The notes: generated by a model not told the origin, from the letters alone. Counted from the first letter of the stretch, positions 34,039 through 42,142 are shown. The stretch: 64,000 nucleotides of DNA from Actinoplanes sp. SE50/110 (GCF_900119315.1 NZ_LT827010.1:6481001-6545000), one strand, 5' to 3'. Translations and numbers: made by a program.

Positions 34039-34457
34039 TCGGTGGACGGTCTCATGAAGACGTTCTGCTGATTGTTTGAGCCGATCTGGAACCCGCTGCT
34101 GTGGTGCACCGAGACCGTGTAATGATCGCCGTCAGCCCGGGCTTCCTGCACGATGTGCTCGAGTTCGGCCGCCAGGTGAGCATCGATAGACACCGCCTTC
34201 AGCACTTGGGCCTGCAGGAGCACGCGAGACGCATCGTCAGCTGGGTCGCGAGCTAGCTCCTCCACTGCCTCGGTGACCTGGCGGCCGCGCCTCGAGGCAA
34301 CGAGCCGAGCCAGGAGCTGGCGGCCCCAGGCGACGGTCGCGGTGCTGCCACTGTCGACGGCGGCATCCGTGGCCCGCTGTGCCATCGCACCGCCGTACGC
34401 AGCGACCGCGGCCGACACGTAGGGCATCACCGCAGCCGACAACTCGTCAAGATCCAT
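34035..34457 (-). CDS. Bell-like effector with C-terminal amyloid-signalling-like motif
   Basis: 140 residues. Residues 1-~108 are all helical, with the Ala-rich pattern of Bell domains: DELSAAVMPYVSAAVAAYGG, then AVEELARDPADDASRVLLQA and LAAELEHIV. Residues 116-134 (SVHHSSGFQIGSNNQQNVF) form a Gly/Asn/Gln-rich motif that aligns with the N-terminus of the next protein (SSSHFQQGDDNTQNFY): both have S-S-x-F-Q-x-G-x-(D/N)-N-x-Q-N followed by an aromatic. Bell domains are HeLo-like pore formers that kill the cell when the motif polymerises. The coupled gene order with the STAND NTPase supports this reading. Confidence 0.7.
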   Translation of the reverse strand: MDLDELSAAVMPYVSAAVAAYGGAMAQRATDAAVDSGSTATVAWGRQLLARLVASRRGRQVTEAVEELARDPADDASRVLLQAQVLKAVSIDAHLAAELEHIVQEARADGDHYTVSVHHSSGFQIGSNNQQNVFMRPSTE

Positions 34458-34767
34458 ACCGTCACCAATCCATCACGCGGCGCCACTGACCCGACTGTAT
34501 ACAGTGCGTCGAGCCGGGATCACTCGTACGACCGGGCGCAGGTATCGGGCGCCCGGCCGCTTCCGGTCCTGGTATTCGCCATGGGCGGTCATCGGTCATG
34601 TCCCGGCGGAAGCAGATGCCTACCGGGTCGGCGCGGTTGGCGGTGCGGCGGGCGTCGAGAACTGGCATAAGTTCTTGGCGGGTCGACGGAGAGCCCGTCA
34701 ACCGTCGCGTCGACCCTATCGAGACTCGCGCTCCGGAGTGCGAGCCGCCGTCGTACCGGCCTGAGGC
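34458..34767. other. Intergenic region with the effector promoter
   Basis: 310 bp between the Bell-like gene and the end of the hydrolase gene. A minus frame (MTGSPSTRQELMPVLDARRT) is open but has no family character. The promoter of the effector-STAND operon must lie here; no strong boxes stand out. Confidence 0.35.
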
Positions 34768-35499
34768 TTACAGCATGACCCCACCGGCCTGGCCGAACTT
34801 CGTCGCGTCCAGGTGCACTGCACTGCCGTTGGCCGCAGCCTTTGCAACGGCGGCGATCACGATCGCGGTAAGCGCTGGGGCGTCTGTGGGTACCTGGTGG
34901 CCGACGCTGTCAGCGAGGATCAGTGGGCAACCGAGTTGCCGGGCAAGGATCCGCTGGTAGGTGTCCCACAGGTCGGCATGGACCGGGCTGACGAGGTCAG
35001 GCCACAGCCGGGCGTCACCTTGCAGCACTACGGCGGGGACGTCTGGCAGGGTGGCGTTCAAGATCTCTACTTCGCCGGTGAGGAAGTCAATTTCGGTGGC
35101 GTCCGGGCCGTCCCCGTCGACGAGCCGGCTGTCTGCGGGGTTGATGCGCTGCCGGGGGATAGATGCGTCAACGAAGACCAGGCCGACAACCCGGTGCGGG
35201 TATCGGGCGGCGTACATGCGGGCGATGTTCCCGCCGAACGAATGCCCGACGATCACCGCTGGCTCCGACAGCCCTGCGCTGTCGAGTAGGGCTGCCAGCT
35301 CGTCGGCGAACCGGCTGTGCGGTAAGGGCGGATTCGGTGCTGACCGCGGGTCTGCACTGCCGATTCCGGGCCGGGTGTAGGTGAAGGCACGCAGCTGGCC
35401 CAGGTGGTCAAGCACTGGCTTCCAGGCCTCGGCGCCGCAGCCGAGCTGAGAGATGAACACGACAAGCGGGTCGGGTCCTTGAGCGCTGTAGGCCGTCAC
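34768..35499 (-). CDS. Alpha/beta hydrolase
   Basis: 243 residues, GTG start. Fold markers: PLVVFISQLGCGAEAWKPVL (oxyanion strand), TYTRPGIGSADPR, nucleophile elbow GHSFGG with S87, VVLQGDARLW, and the catalytic His in SVGHQVPTDAP near the end. No signal peptide. The substrate is not predictable. The IS701 element has inserted 14 bp upstream of the start and may have changed its promoter. Confidence 0.8.
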   Translation of the reverse strand: MTAYSAQGPDPLVVFISQLGCGAEAWKPVLDHLGQLRAFTYTRPGIGSADPRSAPNPPLPHSRFADELAALLDSAGLSEPAVIVGHSFGGNIARMYAARYPHRVVGLVFVDASIPRQRINPADSRLVDGDGPDATEIDFLTGEVEILNATLPDVPAVVLQGDARLWPDLVSPVHADLWDTYQRILARQLGCPLILADSVGHQVPTDAPALTAIVIAAVAKAAANGSAVHLDATKFGQAGGVML

Positions 35500-35513
35500 T
35501 CGTTCGAGACTAG

Positions 35514-36939
35514 TACTCCAGCAGGAGATCCGTTTCAGGGTTCCGTGAGTGCTTGGCGGGCGTAGTGGCTGGTCCTGGCGGCGGATTGATGACGGCGGCG
35601 ATAGATTGACCAGGCAATGACGTCGACGACGCGTCTGCCGGGTTCGATGACCAGAGCGTGGAACAGCCGGCGGAGTTCGTTGACGGTGATCACGATCAGG
35701 CCGTCCGGGCTCGTGGTGCTGGCCGTGGTCGCGGCGGCGAGGAATGCGTGGGCGGCGATGACCAGGGTGGTCCAGCGGTGCCAGGCTTTCCAGCGGCGGT
35801 GCTGGTGCTGATCCAGTCCGAGTCCGCTTTTGGTTGCTTGGAACGACTCCTCAATGCTCCAGCGTCTTCCGGCGACGGCGACCAGGTGGTGCAGCGCGAC
35901 GAGTTGCGGTGACCAGCAGCGGTAGAACGCCAGTTCACCGGTGGTCCGGTTGCGGCGAATCAGTAGCCAGTGATGGCCTTGGTGCGGGTCAGCTGCGTGC
36001 GGCAGGGTGATGAAAGCCCAGTCGTAGTAGCGGTGGCCTTTCGCGCCGTTGCCGGCCGATATCCGCTGCCATGCGTGTTTCGGTAGTCCGGCGGCGATCT
36101 GGTCGGCCCGCTGGACGCCGAGGCCGGTCGGTGCTCGGTGTGAGCAGGCGACCGCGAGGACGTAGCCGAGCTGATGCCGGCGTAGTGCGGTGGCCAGCTG
36201 CGGGTCACCGCCGTAAGCTTCGTCGCCGGCGACCCACCGGCATGGCAGCCCGCCAGCTACTGCGGTCTCGATCAAGCGGCGTGCCAGCTCCGGTTTCGTA
36301 GCGAACGTGACGGCGCCAGGAACCCCTGCCTCTGCCCGTCGCTGAGGGTCGTCGATCCAGGATTTCGGCAGGTAGAGAGCAACGTCGACCAGGCTGTGCC
36401 CGAGTGGGGAAGCGTATGACAGGTGCACCGCGAGCTGGCAGTTCTCGATCTTCCCGGCGGTTCCGGAGTATTGCCGTTGCACGCCGACAGTGTGGGTGCC
36501 TTTCTTAAGATCGCCGGTCTCGTCGACCAGCAGCACCCCGTCCGGGTGCCCGAGACGGGCCGCCACGAAGTCGCGCACATCGGCCCGCACCAGGGCGTCG
36601 TCCCAACTGGCACGGCTGATCAGATCCTGCATCCCGCCCGGACCGTCGTCGCCGGCGTGCTCGGCAATCGTCCAGCAGTTCTTCGTCGGCAACGGTGCGA
36701 GCAGCCCGGCAACGAAGTCACGGACCCGGCGCCGGGGTTCGGGTCGGGCGAAACGTGCCTCGATCGTGTTCATCAGCTCGCTGAACAGCTCAGACCATCG
36801 TTGAGCGTCTACTCTGTAGGCGGCAGCCACCGCCGCATCTTGGGTCCACACAACCTTCAAGACTTGGCGGTGGCTGCTTGCTGTCCACGGACAAAACCAC
36901 ACCATCACAGCAGCTCAGAACGGATCTCCTGCTGGAGTA
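35514..36939 (-). mobile_element. IS701-family element (1426 bp)
   Basis: Perfect terminal inverted repeats starting TACTCCAGCAGGAGATCC, flanked by CTAG at 35510-35513 and 36940-36943, the 4-bp YTAR target usual for IS701. Perfect ends and an intact transposase suggest a recent insertion. Confidence 0.95.
35535..36908 (-). CDS. IS701-family transposase
   Basis: 457 residues of DDE superfamily endonuclease type: RRVRDFVAGLLAPLPTKNCW, GVLLVDETGDLKKGTHTVGV (first Asp), WVAGDEAYGGD (second Asp), and WSIEESFQATKSGLGLD with the Glu. The C-terminal DVIAWSIYRRRHQ is typical. The true start may lie a few codons inside the first Met. A related C-terminal relic occurs at 48444. Confidence 0.9.
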   Translation of the reverse strand: MMVWFCPWTASSHRQVLKVVWTQDAAVAAAYRVDAQRWSELFSELMNTIEARFARPEPRRRVRDFVAGLLAPLPTKNCWTIAEHAGDDGPGGMQDLISRASWDDALVRADVRDFVAARLGHPDGVLLVDETGDLKKGTHTVGVQRQYSGTAGKIENCQLAVHLSYASPLGHSLVDVALYLPKSWIDDPQRRAEAGVPGAVTFATKPELARRLIETAVAGGLPCRWVAGDEAYGGDPQLATALRRHQLGYVLAVACSHRAPTGLGVQRADQIAAGLPKHAWQRISAGNGAKGHRYYDWAFITLPHAADPHQGHHWLLIRRNRTTGELAFYRCWSPQLVALHHLVAVAGRRWSIEESFQATKSGLGLDQHQHRRWKAWHRWTTLVIAAHAFLAAATTASTTSPDGLIVITVNELRRLFHALVIEPGRRVVDVIAWSIYRRRHQSAARTSHYARQALTEP

Positions 36940-36952
36940 CTAGGGTCAGGTT

Positions 36953-37297
36953 ATGGATTCCGACAGCATCGGCGACGTGATTGAGGTCAGCACCGCTACC
37001 GGGACTGAGCAGGAGGCGCTTGAGCTTGCGAAGCAAGCTGTGAAGGCGCGGCTTGCTGCCGGGGCGCAAATTAGCGGCCCAGCGAAGTCGGTGTTCTGGC
37101 ACCTGGGAGAGTTCGGCGTCGGCGAGGAGTGGCGACTGGTGCTGCGAACACATGCCAGCCGGTTTGAGCCGCTTAAGGCCATGCTGGTGGAGCGCCATCC
37201 GTGGAAAAACCCGGAGGTACTTGCGCTGCGGGTAGCCGCCGGGTCCAGCGAATACTTGGTCTGGATAACGTCCACCGTCGGCGGGGCTGCCGACTAG
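36953..37297 (+). CDS. cutA: CutA-like divalent-ion tolerance protein
   Basis: 114 residues with the CutA1 pattern: EALELAKQAVKARLAAGAQI (helix with the Ala/Gly-rich turn), SVFWHLGEFGVGEEWRLVLR, FEPLKAMLVERHPWKNPEVLAL and the closing SSEYLVWI. CutA1 is a very stable trimer of ferredoxin-like fold with an unsettled role in metal tolerance and signalling. Its start lies 10 bp from the IS701 target site. The Cys of classical CutA (AACxxI) is replaced here by Gly-Ala. Confidence 0.8.
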   Translation: MDSDSIGDVIEVSTATGTEQEALELAKQAVKARLAAGAQISGPAKSVFWHLGEFGVGEEWRLVLRTHASRFEPLKAMLVERHPWKNPEVLALRVAAGSSEYLVWITSTVGGAAD

Positions 37298-37420
37298 CTG
37301 CGCGCTTTCCCGAGACAGGCGGCAACCTCTGGCACCTGCCTATGCTTCTGCAGTCGCAGCAAAACACCCATAAGCAATCGTGGCGTCACGATGGACCTGG
37401 CGTCAAGTAGCCCATAATGC

Positions 37421-37453
37421 AAAGTGGCCGGCACCTCAAGCGCGGGCCACTTT
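37421..37453. terminator. Bidirectional terminator between convergent genes
   Basis: AAAGTGGCC (37421-37429) pairs with GGCCACTTT (37445-37453), followed by GCTCTTCC on plus; serves cutA and the minus-strand DUF6879 gene. Confidence 0.75.
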
Positions 37454-37463
37454 GCTCTTCCTA

Positions 37464-38018
37464 TCAAACTTCTAGACTCGCAGCTTCGCGATTCGCTGCA
37501 GCGATTGCTTGCGCTCGCCACCAGATCGCCTTTTCTACTTCTGGTTCATCCTCGACAGCTTCCACCCTTACCCTGCGGCCCTTGTCATCGTGGCGCATTA
37601 GGAGGAGCCTTCGATCATCGAAAAGCCACCAGTCCTCGGCGCCGATGCCAGGGATGATTCCCGCCTTTTGTGCTCCATGCCTGGTCAAGTACTGGATGGT
37701 TTCGCCCGCGCCGCGGTTGAACTTGTCCATCCAGCGCATCCACCGCTGGTAGTCGGTAGGCGGGGTTTCTACGATTCGCACGCGCCCGATCGTTCTGCCG
37801 TGGTTGACGTGCGCGGCAACTTGCTTCATCCACGAGCCAAGCTCTTCATTTTCAAGCGGCGACTCCGGATGGCCAGCAAGGAACTGATCGAACTGTGCCT
37901 GCTCGTAGCCCAAGTGATAAGCAGGCTGCTGCTCCCAGCGCCAAGCTGACCGCTTAAAAGTTTCGAACGCTCGCCAAAACTCGGTTCCAGGTCCGCCGTC
38001 GGTGAGGACTTTCCGCAT
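37464..38018 (-). CDS. DUF6879-family protein
   Basis: 184 residues with AGGAGG before the ATG. Family features: GTEFWRAFETFKRSAWRWE near the N-terminus, GRVRIVETPPTDYQRWMRW, and DWWLFDDRRLLLMRHDDKGR. DUF6879 genes commonly follow Xre/DUF5753 regulators in actinobacteria, as here, and probably belong to the same signalling unit. Function unknown. Confidence 0.8.
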   Translation of the reverse strand: MRKVLTDGGPGTEFWRAFETFKRSAWRWEQQPAYHLGYEQAQFDQFLAGHPESPLENEELGSWMKQVAAHVNHGRTIGRVRIVETPPTDYQRWMRWMDKFNRGAGETIQYLTRHGAQKAGIIPGIGAEDWWLFDDRRLLLMRHDDKGRRVRVEAVEDEPEVEKAIWWRAQAIAAANREAASLEV

Positions 38019-38026
38019 TGCTCCTC

Positions 38027-38896
38027 CTACGACTTGTTCATGTCGGATGCGTGGTACTTCATGGCGGCGCGGAGCAGCTTTCGCGCCTCGTCGCCTTCGA
38101 CCGCGTCCTGCCAGACGTCACGCATTGCGTTGGCATGGGCGGTCCATCCATCTGCATCGAGCTCGTCATCGTCGTAGTAGGTTTCAACGACACCAATCTT
38201 GCCGTAGAGCTCGAAACTGTTGCGGACGACATCATGGAAGGTGCCGTAAACGGGCAGGATGCCGAGCCGGACGTTTGGCAGGTCCATGTATTCCAGGATG
38301 CGGTCAACCTGGGAATACATAACTTCGGGTGGCGCCACTCGCCGGGTGAGCACTGTTTCGTCGATGATGAACTCGAACCGGTACTTCTCGTCGAGAAGGA
38401 ACTTGCGACGCTGCATGCGCGCGGCGACAGCTTCTGCAACGTCGTCAGCGGTCTTATGCAGCTTCATCGAGCCGGTGAGCACTGCGGTCGCGTATTCGCG
38501 CGTTTGCATGACGCTCGGCACAAAGGACCGTTCGATCATGCGAACAACATCGGCCTGTTCAACGAGTTCGTTGTAGGTCTGCTGGTGGGCGGCCTGACCC
38601 TTCTTGAGCGCCTTTTGGAAGCTGGTGGTATGCCGTTCGGCATCTGCCAACATGACCAAGAGTTCATGCTCATCCTGTTCGCTACCGCCGGTAGCAGCAA
38701 CCCAACTCCGGATGTCATCCGCCGTGGGCGTTTGCTGTCCCAGACGAAGCTTGGACACCTTCGACGGGATCCAGCCGGCGCGAGCGGCAAGATCGTTGTT
38801 GGAGGTCTTGGTGGTACCCGTGCTTTGTAGCTGACGGAGGCGTTCGACGACGCCTCCGGGCTGAAGCAGCCATTTCTTGAGTTCGCGGTCCTGCAT
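38027..38896 (-). CDS. Xre regulator with DUF5753-type C-terminus
   Basis: 289 residues. HTH near the N-terminus (NNDLAARAGWIPSKVSKLRLGQ, ~33-54), then the DUF5753-like part: SFVPSVMQTREYATAVL, a helical block with RMQRRKFLLDEKYRFEFIID, and the beta region VRLGILPVYG. Such regulators act with small partner proteins (WhiJ/BldB-type systems in Streptomyces). Stop and the DUF6879 ribosome site are adjacent, so they form an operon. Confidence 0.85.
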   Translation of the reverse strand: MQDRELKKWLLQPGGVVERLRQLQSTGTTKTSNNDLAARAGWIPSKVSKLRLGQQTPTADDIRSWVAATGGSEQDEHELLVMLADAERHTTSFQKALKKGQAAHQQTYNELVEQADVVRMIERSFVPSVMQTREYATAVLTGSMKLHKTADDVAEAVAARMQRRKFLLDEKYRFEFIIDETVLTRRVAPPEVMYSQVDRILEYMDLPNVRLGILPVYGTFHDVVRNSFELYGKIGVVETYYDDDELDADGWTAHANAMRDVWQDAVEGDEARKLLRAAMKYHASDMNKS

Positions 38897-38918
38897 GCGC
38901 GTGTCTCCCTCGCTTTCG

Positions 38919-39029
38919 TCAGGCGGTTTGCCAGGTCCCGCCGGACACGCGTCCGCTGGATCCGTTCATGTGGTAGTTCCACCTCTCAAAGAGGCTCGGG
39001 TCTGCATACGACTGCACCCAGGGATCCAT
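38919..39029 (-). CDS. Possible 36-residue peptide upstream of the Xre gene
   Basis: MDPWVQSYADPSLFERWNYH followed by MNGSSGRVSGGTWQTA. Aromatic-rich, ends 22 nt before the Xre start. No ribosome site. Small DUF397-like partners often sit in this position, but this is not clearly one. Confidence 0.3.
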   Translation of the reverse strand: MDPWVQSYADPSLFERWNYHMNGSSGRVSGGTWQTA

Positions 39030-39066
39030 GGAGGCGTCCCTGGGTAGCCGTGCTGATGCCGGGGTC

Positions 39067-39294
39067 CTAGCTGTTGAGCCGGTCCAGGACGTTGCCATGG
39101 ACGAAGATGACATCCTCATCGTCGAGAAGCCCAGACCTGTTGGCTTCGGAGTGACTGAGGACTGCCGCCCGTTCGTCGCCGGTAACCACCCGGCCCTGAA
39201 CGTAGTAACCGCCGTCTGTCTTGAGGATGGCGTGGCATCCGTTGCCGCCGGAAGCCACGTCCTTCCAGAGGAACTCGATGTTGAAATCTTGCAT
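39067..39294 (-). CDS. Small hypothetical protein
   Basis: 75 residues, MQDFNIEFLWKDVASGGNGC and onward, beta-rich and acidic, ending VIFVHGNVLDRLNS. GAAGGCGGC precedes the ATG. It has the size and position of a partner of the Xre/DUF6879 pair, but the family is not recognised. Confidence 0.55.
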   Translation of the reverse strand: MQDFNIEFLWKDVASGGNGCHAILKTDGGYYVQGRVVTGDERAAVLSHSEANRSGLLDDEDVIFVHGNVLDRLNS

Positions 39295-39370
39295 GGCGCC
39301 GCCTTCCGATCGCTGCGCGATTGCGAGAAATTCCTAGGCCAGCATCCCACCGAAGTATGAGATCACACAA

Positions 39371-39402
39371 CAGCCCCGCATTCGAGGTCGAAGTCGGGGC
39401 TG
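39371..39402. terminator. Hairpin upstream of the small-gene cluster
   Basis: CAGCCCCG (39371-39378) and CGGGGCTG (39395-39402). It may insulate the cluster promoter at 39439 from outside transcription. Confidence 0.45.
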
Positions 39403-39438
39403 CAGCGTGTCCTGGGGACCTGGCGTCCATCAGTGTAA

Positions 39439-39463
39439 GAGAAATTTCTAGCTTTTTCTTGAC
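39439..39463 (+). promoter_or_regulatory. Second copy of the Xre operator, with TTGACC box
   Basis: GAGAAATTTCTAGCTTTTTCT matches the operator at 19896 in 19 of 21 positions and abuts TTGACC (39458-39463), a good -35 for the small-gene cluster that begins at 39583. This suggests that one regulator controls both transfer and cluster genes. Confidence 0.6.
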
Positions 39464-39582
39464 CGCAGTGTCCATCGAGCGCATGGTGTGGGTAGGCAAG
39501 AAGCCGTCGTCTCCCGGTCGGGGTTGGCGTGACTGAGACTCCCCTGCCCCGGCCGGAATGACCCCTCACCTGGAGGCATTCC

Positions 39583-39858
39583 GTGCACACCGCACCCGCC
39601 ACCTACCCGTACAGCACCGCCCAGGACATGCTCCTGGGCGCGGGGCTCACCGAGAAGCAGACTGTTTCCGTCATCAGCAGGCTGAGCGAGGACGGCGTAC
39701 GTGTTCTGGCCGCCAGCGCCAGCGAGCCGGCCCGGCAGGTTGTTCACGCTCTCGCTCACGAAACGATTGCGGGTCTCGCCGAAACCCTGCACATGCAGGC
39801 CGATCCGGACGTTGCTGTGGTCCGTGAGCTGCTGCGTCACGCGGTTGGAGCGTGGTGA
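39583..39858 (+). CDS. First gene of the small-gene cluster, hypothetical
   Basis: 91 residues from GTG with CTGGAGG upstream. Helical (STAQDMLLGAGLTEKQTVSV ... VVHALAHETIAGLAETL). Possibly nucleic-acid binding or regulatory; no family recognised. It is the first gene after the operator at 39439. Confidence 0.6.
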   Translation: MHTAPATYPYSTAQDMLLGAGLTEKQTVSVISRLSEDGVRVLAASASEPARQVVHALAHETIAGLAETLHMQADPDVAVVRELLRHAVGAW

Positions 39859-40070
39859 CAGTGCGGACCACCCATCCGCTCACTGCTGACCGCGCCGCCC
39901 TGGCCGCCGCTGGCCCGCAGGCTTTCGCTCTGACTCCCGACGACGAGCGCGAGATCGGCAACTTCCTGATCGAAGTCGACAGCCTTCCCGACGAAGACGC
40001 CGCGCTGAGGCTGCGCATCCCGATCGACATGGTCCCGCAATTCCGGCAGCTCATGGCGACGGGCCGCTGA
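39855..40070 (+). CDS. Small hypothetical protein
   Basis: 71 residues from the GTG that overlaps the previous stop (GTGA). Soluble, acidic helices (LTPDDEREIGNFLIEVDSL). Confidence 0.55.
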   Translation: MTVRTTHPLTADRAALAAAGPQAFALTPDDEREIGNFLIEVDSLPDEDAALRLRIPIDMVPQFRQLMATGR

Positions 40071-40152
40071 GCTTCGCACCTACTTCGCATCCGCGCTTTG
40101 CACTTCACACCTGTACTTCCTAGCTTCACACCCGCACTTCCAGGAGGACCCG

Positions 40153-40347
40153 ATGTCCACCACCACCTACGCCCCGCCCGCTGGCGCCGACAACCCGGAC
40201 GACTTCGACCGCTGGGAGAAGGAGCTGGTCGGCGACACCCGGCACCACTTCCGGCCGTCGAAGGCGGCGCTGCGCCGCGAGGACCAGCACGCCATCGACG
40301 AAGCCCTCGGCTACCACCGGCACCGCACCAACGAGCGCAGGGACTGA
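40153..40347 (+). CDS. Small hypothetical protein
   Basis: 64 residues with CAGGAGG before the ATG. Acidic, polar, His-rich at the end (HRHRTNERRD). The leader (40080-40145) has short repeated CACTTC blocks of unknown meaning. Confidence 0.55.
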   Translation: MSTTTYAPPAGADNPDDFDRWEKELVGDTRHHFRPSKAALRREDQHAIDEALGYHRHRTNERRD

Positions 40348-40349
40348 CC

Positions 40350-40592
40350 ATGACCCTTCACCCGCAGGGAATCGACGACTGCCGGTGCGGTGACTCGGAC
40401 TGCGTTGGCACGTTCGGCCGTGCAACTGCCGGCCAGGACCGGTCGGGCTGCTGCCAGTACTGCGGCCTCACGAGCTGCGACGTGTGCGGCTGGACCGCCC
40501 TGCCGCTGGCAGTTGCCGCGACAAGCGTCCGTGATCCCTTTACCGGCCCTGCCCACCACCAGCACGGCACCAACGAGCGACGGGAGAACTGA
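40350..40592 (+). CDS. Cys-rich small protein, likely zinc-binding
   Basis: 80 residues from ATG 40350. Eight Cys in two clusters (DDCRCGDSDC and GCCQYCGLTSCDVCGW) suggest a zinc-knuckle or treble-clef fold. Ends with the same NERR(D/E) tail as the previous gene, which hints at a shared origin. Confidence 0.55.
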   Translation: MTLHPQGIDDCRCGDSDCVGTFGRATAGQDRSGCCQYCGLTSCDVCGWTALPLAVAATSVRDPFTGPAHHQHGTNERREN

Positions 40593-40593
40593 C

Positions 40594-40800
40594 ATGCCGT
40601 TCGACCTGTACCTGAAAAGCGCAAACGGCACGGTGGCCATCCGGAACGCGCCGGACAGTGATCGGGAGTTCGCCGAGTCCCTCGTTGACCTGCTCCGGCA
40701 GGGGATGCCCGCGGACGAAATCCTGACTATCGAGCACAACAGGGGCGCGATCTCCGTGCCTTGGGGTGAGCTTCGCGGCGTATGGATTGAGGACGTATGA
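40594..40800 (+). CDS. Small hypothetical protein
   Basis: 68 residues from ATG 40594. Beta strands then a helix (DREFAESLVDLLRQGMPADE). Family unknown. Confidence 0.5.
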   Translation: MPFDLYLKSANGTVAIRNAPDSDREFAESLVDLLRQGMPADEILTIEHNRGAISVPWGELRGVWIEDV

Positions 40801-41048
40801 ACGTCTTCTCTTACCGGCTTGTCTACCGCGGCAAGGTCGAAGCCGAGGGTGTGAACAGCGACTTCCAGCATGACAACGCTGAGGACTTCGGCCGCGCTTA
40901 CGCCGCTACCATCGACGCCAACCGCCCGCCTCGGCCGTATCCGCTGCACTTGCTCGTGTGGGAAGGCGAAGACACCAGCCGGGATCCGGACTTCAAGCAT
41001 CGCTGTCGCCGGCACGTCGACCATGTTCTGACCGGGGTGGCGTCATGA
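40797..41048 (+). CDS. Small hypothetical protein
   Basis: 83 residues, ATGA overlap. YRLVYRGKVEAEGVNSDFQ suggests a compact alpha/beta fold. Confidence 0.55.
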   Translation: MNVFSYRLVYRGKVEAEGVNSDFQHDNAEDFGRAYAATIDANRPPRPYPLHLLVWEGEDTSRDPDFKHRCRRHVDHVLTGVAS

Positions 41049-41209
41049 CCGCCACTATCCGCCGGCTGCTCGGTCGCGCTAACCGTCCCGCCAATCCGTT
41101 CGACCTCGGCGTACGCGTCGAGACTGGTGAAAACGAGTGGCACGGTCAGGTCCCGACCGGCGTTACGGTCATCCTGCTCGGCGACCCATCCCGGGCGGTA
41201 GCCCGATGA
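41045..41209 (+). CDS. Small basic hypothetical protein
   Basis: 54 residues from ATG 41045 with ATGA overlap. Arg-rich N-terminus (MTATIRRLLGRANRPANP) then a short beta-rich part. Confidence 0.45.
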   Translation: MTATIRRLLGRANRPANPFDLGVRVETGENEWHGQVPTGVTVILLGDPSRAVAR

Positions 41210-41379
41210 CCGGCCATGATCTGGAACTGTCGGCGCCGTCCACGTGGCCGCAGGACGAACACGCGTTCTGTGGGTGTGGCCGGCTGATGCGGCGAGACGA
41301 CGCCGGCCGGCTTGTGTGCGACGACTGCGAGACGGCGGCGGACGACGCTGCGGTGATCGTGGCTGAGGTGATGTCGTGA
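41206..41379 (+). CDS. Small zinc-ribbon protein
   Basis: 57 residues, ATGA overlap. FCGCGRLMRRDDAGRLVCDDC is a compact zinc ribbon (CxC ... CxxC) as in many phage and plasmid regulators. Confidence 0.55.
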   Translation: MTGHDLELSAPSTWPQDEHAFCGCGRLMRRDDAGRLVCDDCETAADDAAVIVAEVMS

Positions 41380-41600
41380 GTACCGTCTACGTGGCTGAGA
41401 TTGAGGGCCAGGACCTGCGCCTAATCAAGGACGGGAATCCGAACGTCCCGTACGACCTTGAGGTGTACCCGATCTACGGGCACGACGACGCCGATCGGTG
41501 GCTTGCCAAGCATGGCTACACCGATCACGACAACTGGGGCTGGCGCAAGGCCAACAGTTCGAAGCCGGCGATCTGGCTGAAGAACGTGGTGGCGCCGTGA
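41376..41600 (+). CDS. Small hypothetical protein
   Basis: 74 residues, GTG start overlapping the previous stop. Beta-rich start (STVYVAEIEGQDLRLIKDG) and Trp-rich end (DNWGWRKANSSKPAIWLKN). Confidence 0.55.
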   Translation: MSTVYVAEIEGQDLRLIKDGNPNVPYDLEVYPIYGHDDADRWLAKHGYTDHDNWGWRKANSSKPAIWLKNVVAP

Positions 41601-41782
41601 CCGACCTGAACGCGCTGCTCACCCTGTACACGACCTGGTCCAAGGCTCTGGAAGCCGCCGAAAAGGACGGCCCTGAACAGTCGGCGATCCGGGCAGAGAT
41701 CGCGGACTACGAGGCGGCGAAAGCAGCCCGGCAGATCGCCGACCTGCTCGCCGCCGAAATCCTCGAGCCGGCCTCGGTCTGA
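41597..41782 (+). CDS. Small helical protein
   Basis: 61 residues from the GTG at 41597, overlapping the previous stop. One long helix (SAIRAEIADYEAAKAARQIA). Last gene before a strong terminator. Confidence 0.5.
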   Translation: MTDLNALLTLYTTWSKALEAAEKDGPEQSAIRAEIADYEAAKAARQIADLLAAEILEPASV

Positions 41783-41793
41783 CGGGCCGCCTC

Positions 41794-41834
41794 GCCCACC
41801 AGCACCAGCCTCCCCTCCCCCGGTGCTGGTGGGC
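41794..41834 (+). terminator. 13-bp perfect terminator hairpin
   Basis: GCCCACCAGCACC (41794-41806) and its exact complement (41822-41834), closing the first small-gene unit. Confidence 0.8.
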
Positions 41835-41865
41835 GTGCCCGACCCGTACATGCCGAAGGAGCCCC

Positions 41866-42123
41866 ATGCAGCACATTCACACCAACGCGGCGGAACTTAT
41901 GTCTGCCCGCAACGGCACCACCACGTTCATGACCGTCGCGGACGGCACCTACAGCAACAAGGTGGCGTTCGACGTCAAGGGCGGCGAAATGGCGCCGACC
42001 GATGGCCTGCCCCGCGTGGTCCTGACACCCGACCAGTTCCAGAAGATCACCGCCAAGGACAGCCGCGACTACCAGGTCACCGCCGATGACGGCAGCGTTT
42101 ACGCCGTGTCGGTGTGGGCCTGA
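41866..42123 (+). CDS. Small hypothetical protein
   Basis: 85 residues after a terminator, so its own promoter must lie in 41835-41865. Beta-rich (TFMTVADGTYSNKVAFDVKG) then helical (TPDQFQKITAKD). Family unknown. Confidence 0.55.
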   Translation: MQHIHTNAAELMSARNGTTTFMTVADGTYSNKVAFDVKGGEMAPTDGLPRVVLTPDQFQKITAKDSRDYQVTADDGSVYAVSVWA

Positions 42124-42142
42124 CCGGCCCCGAAAGGACACC

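Noticed and set aside
40080..40145. CACTTC/CTTCACAC repeats before 40153
   Set aside because: Too short and irregular to call iterons or a CRISPR leader; noted only in the neighbouring gene.
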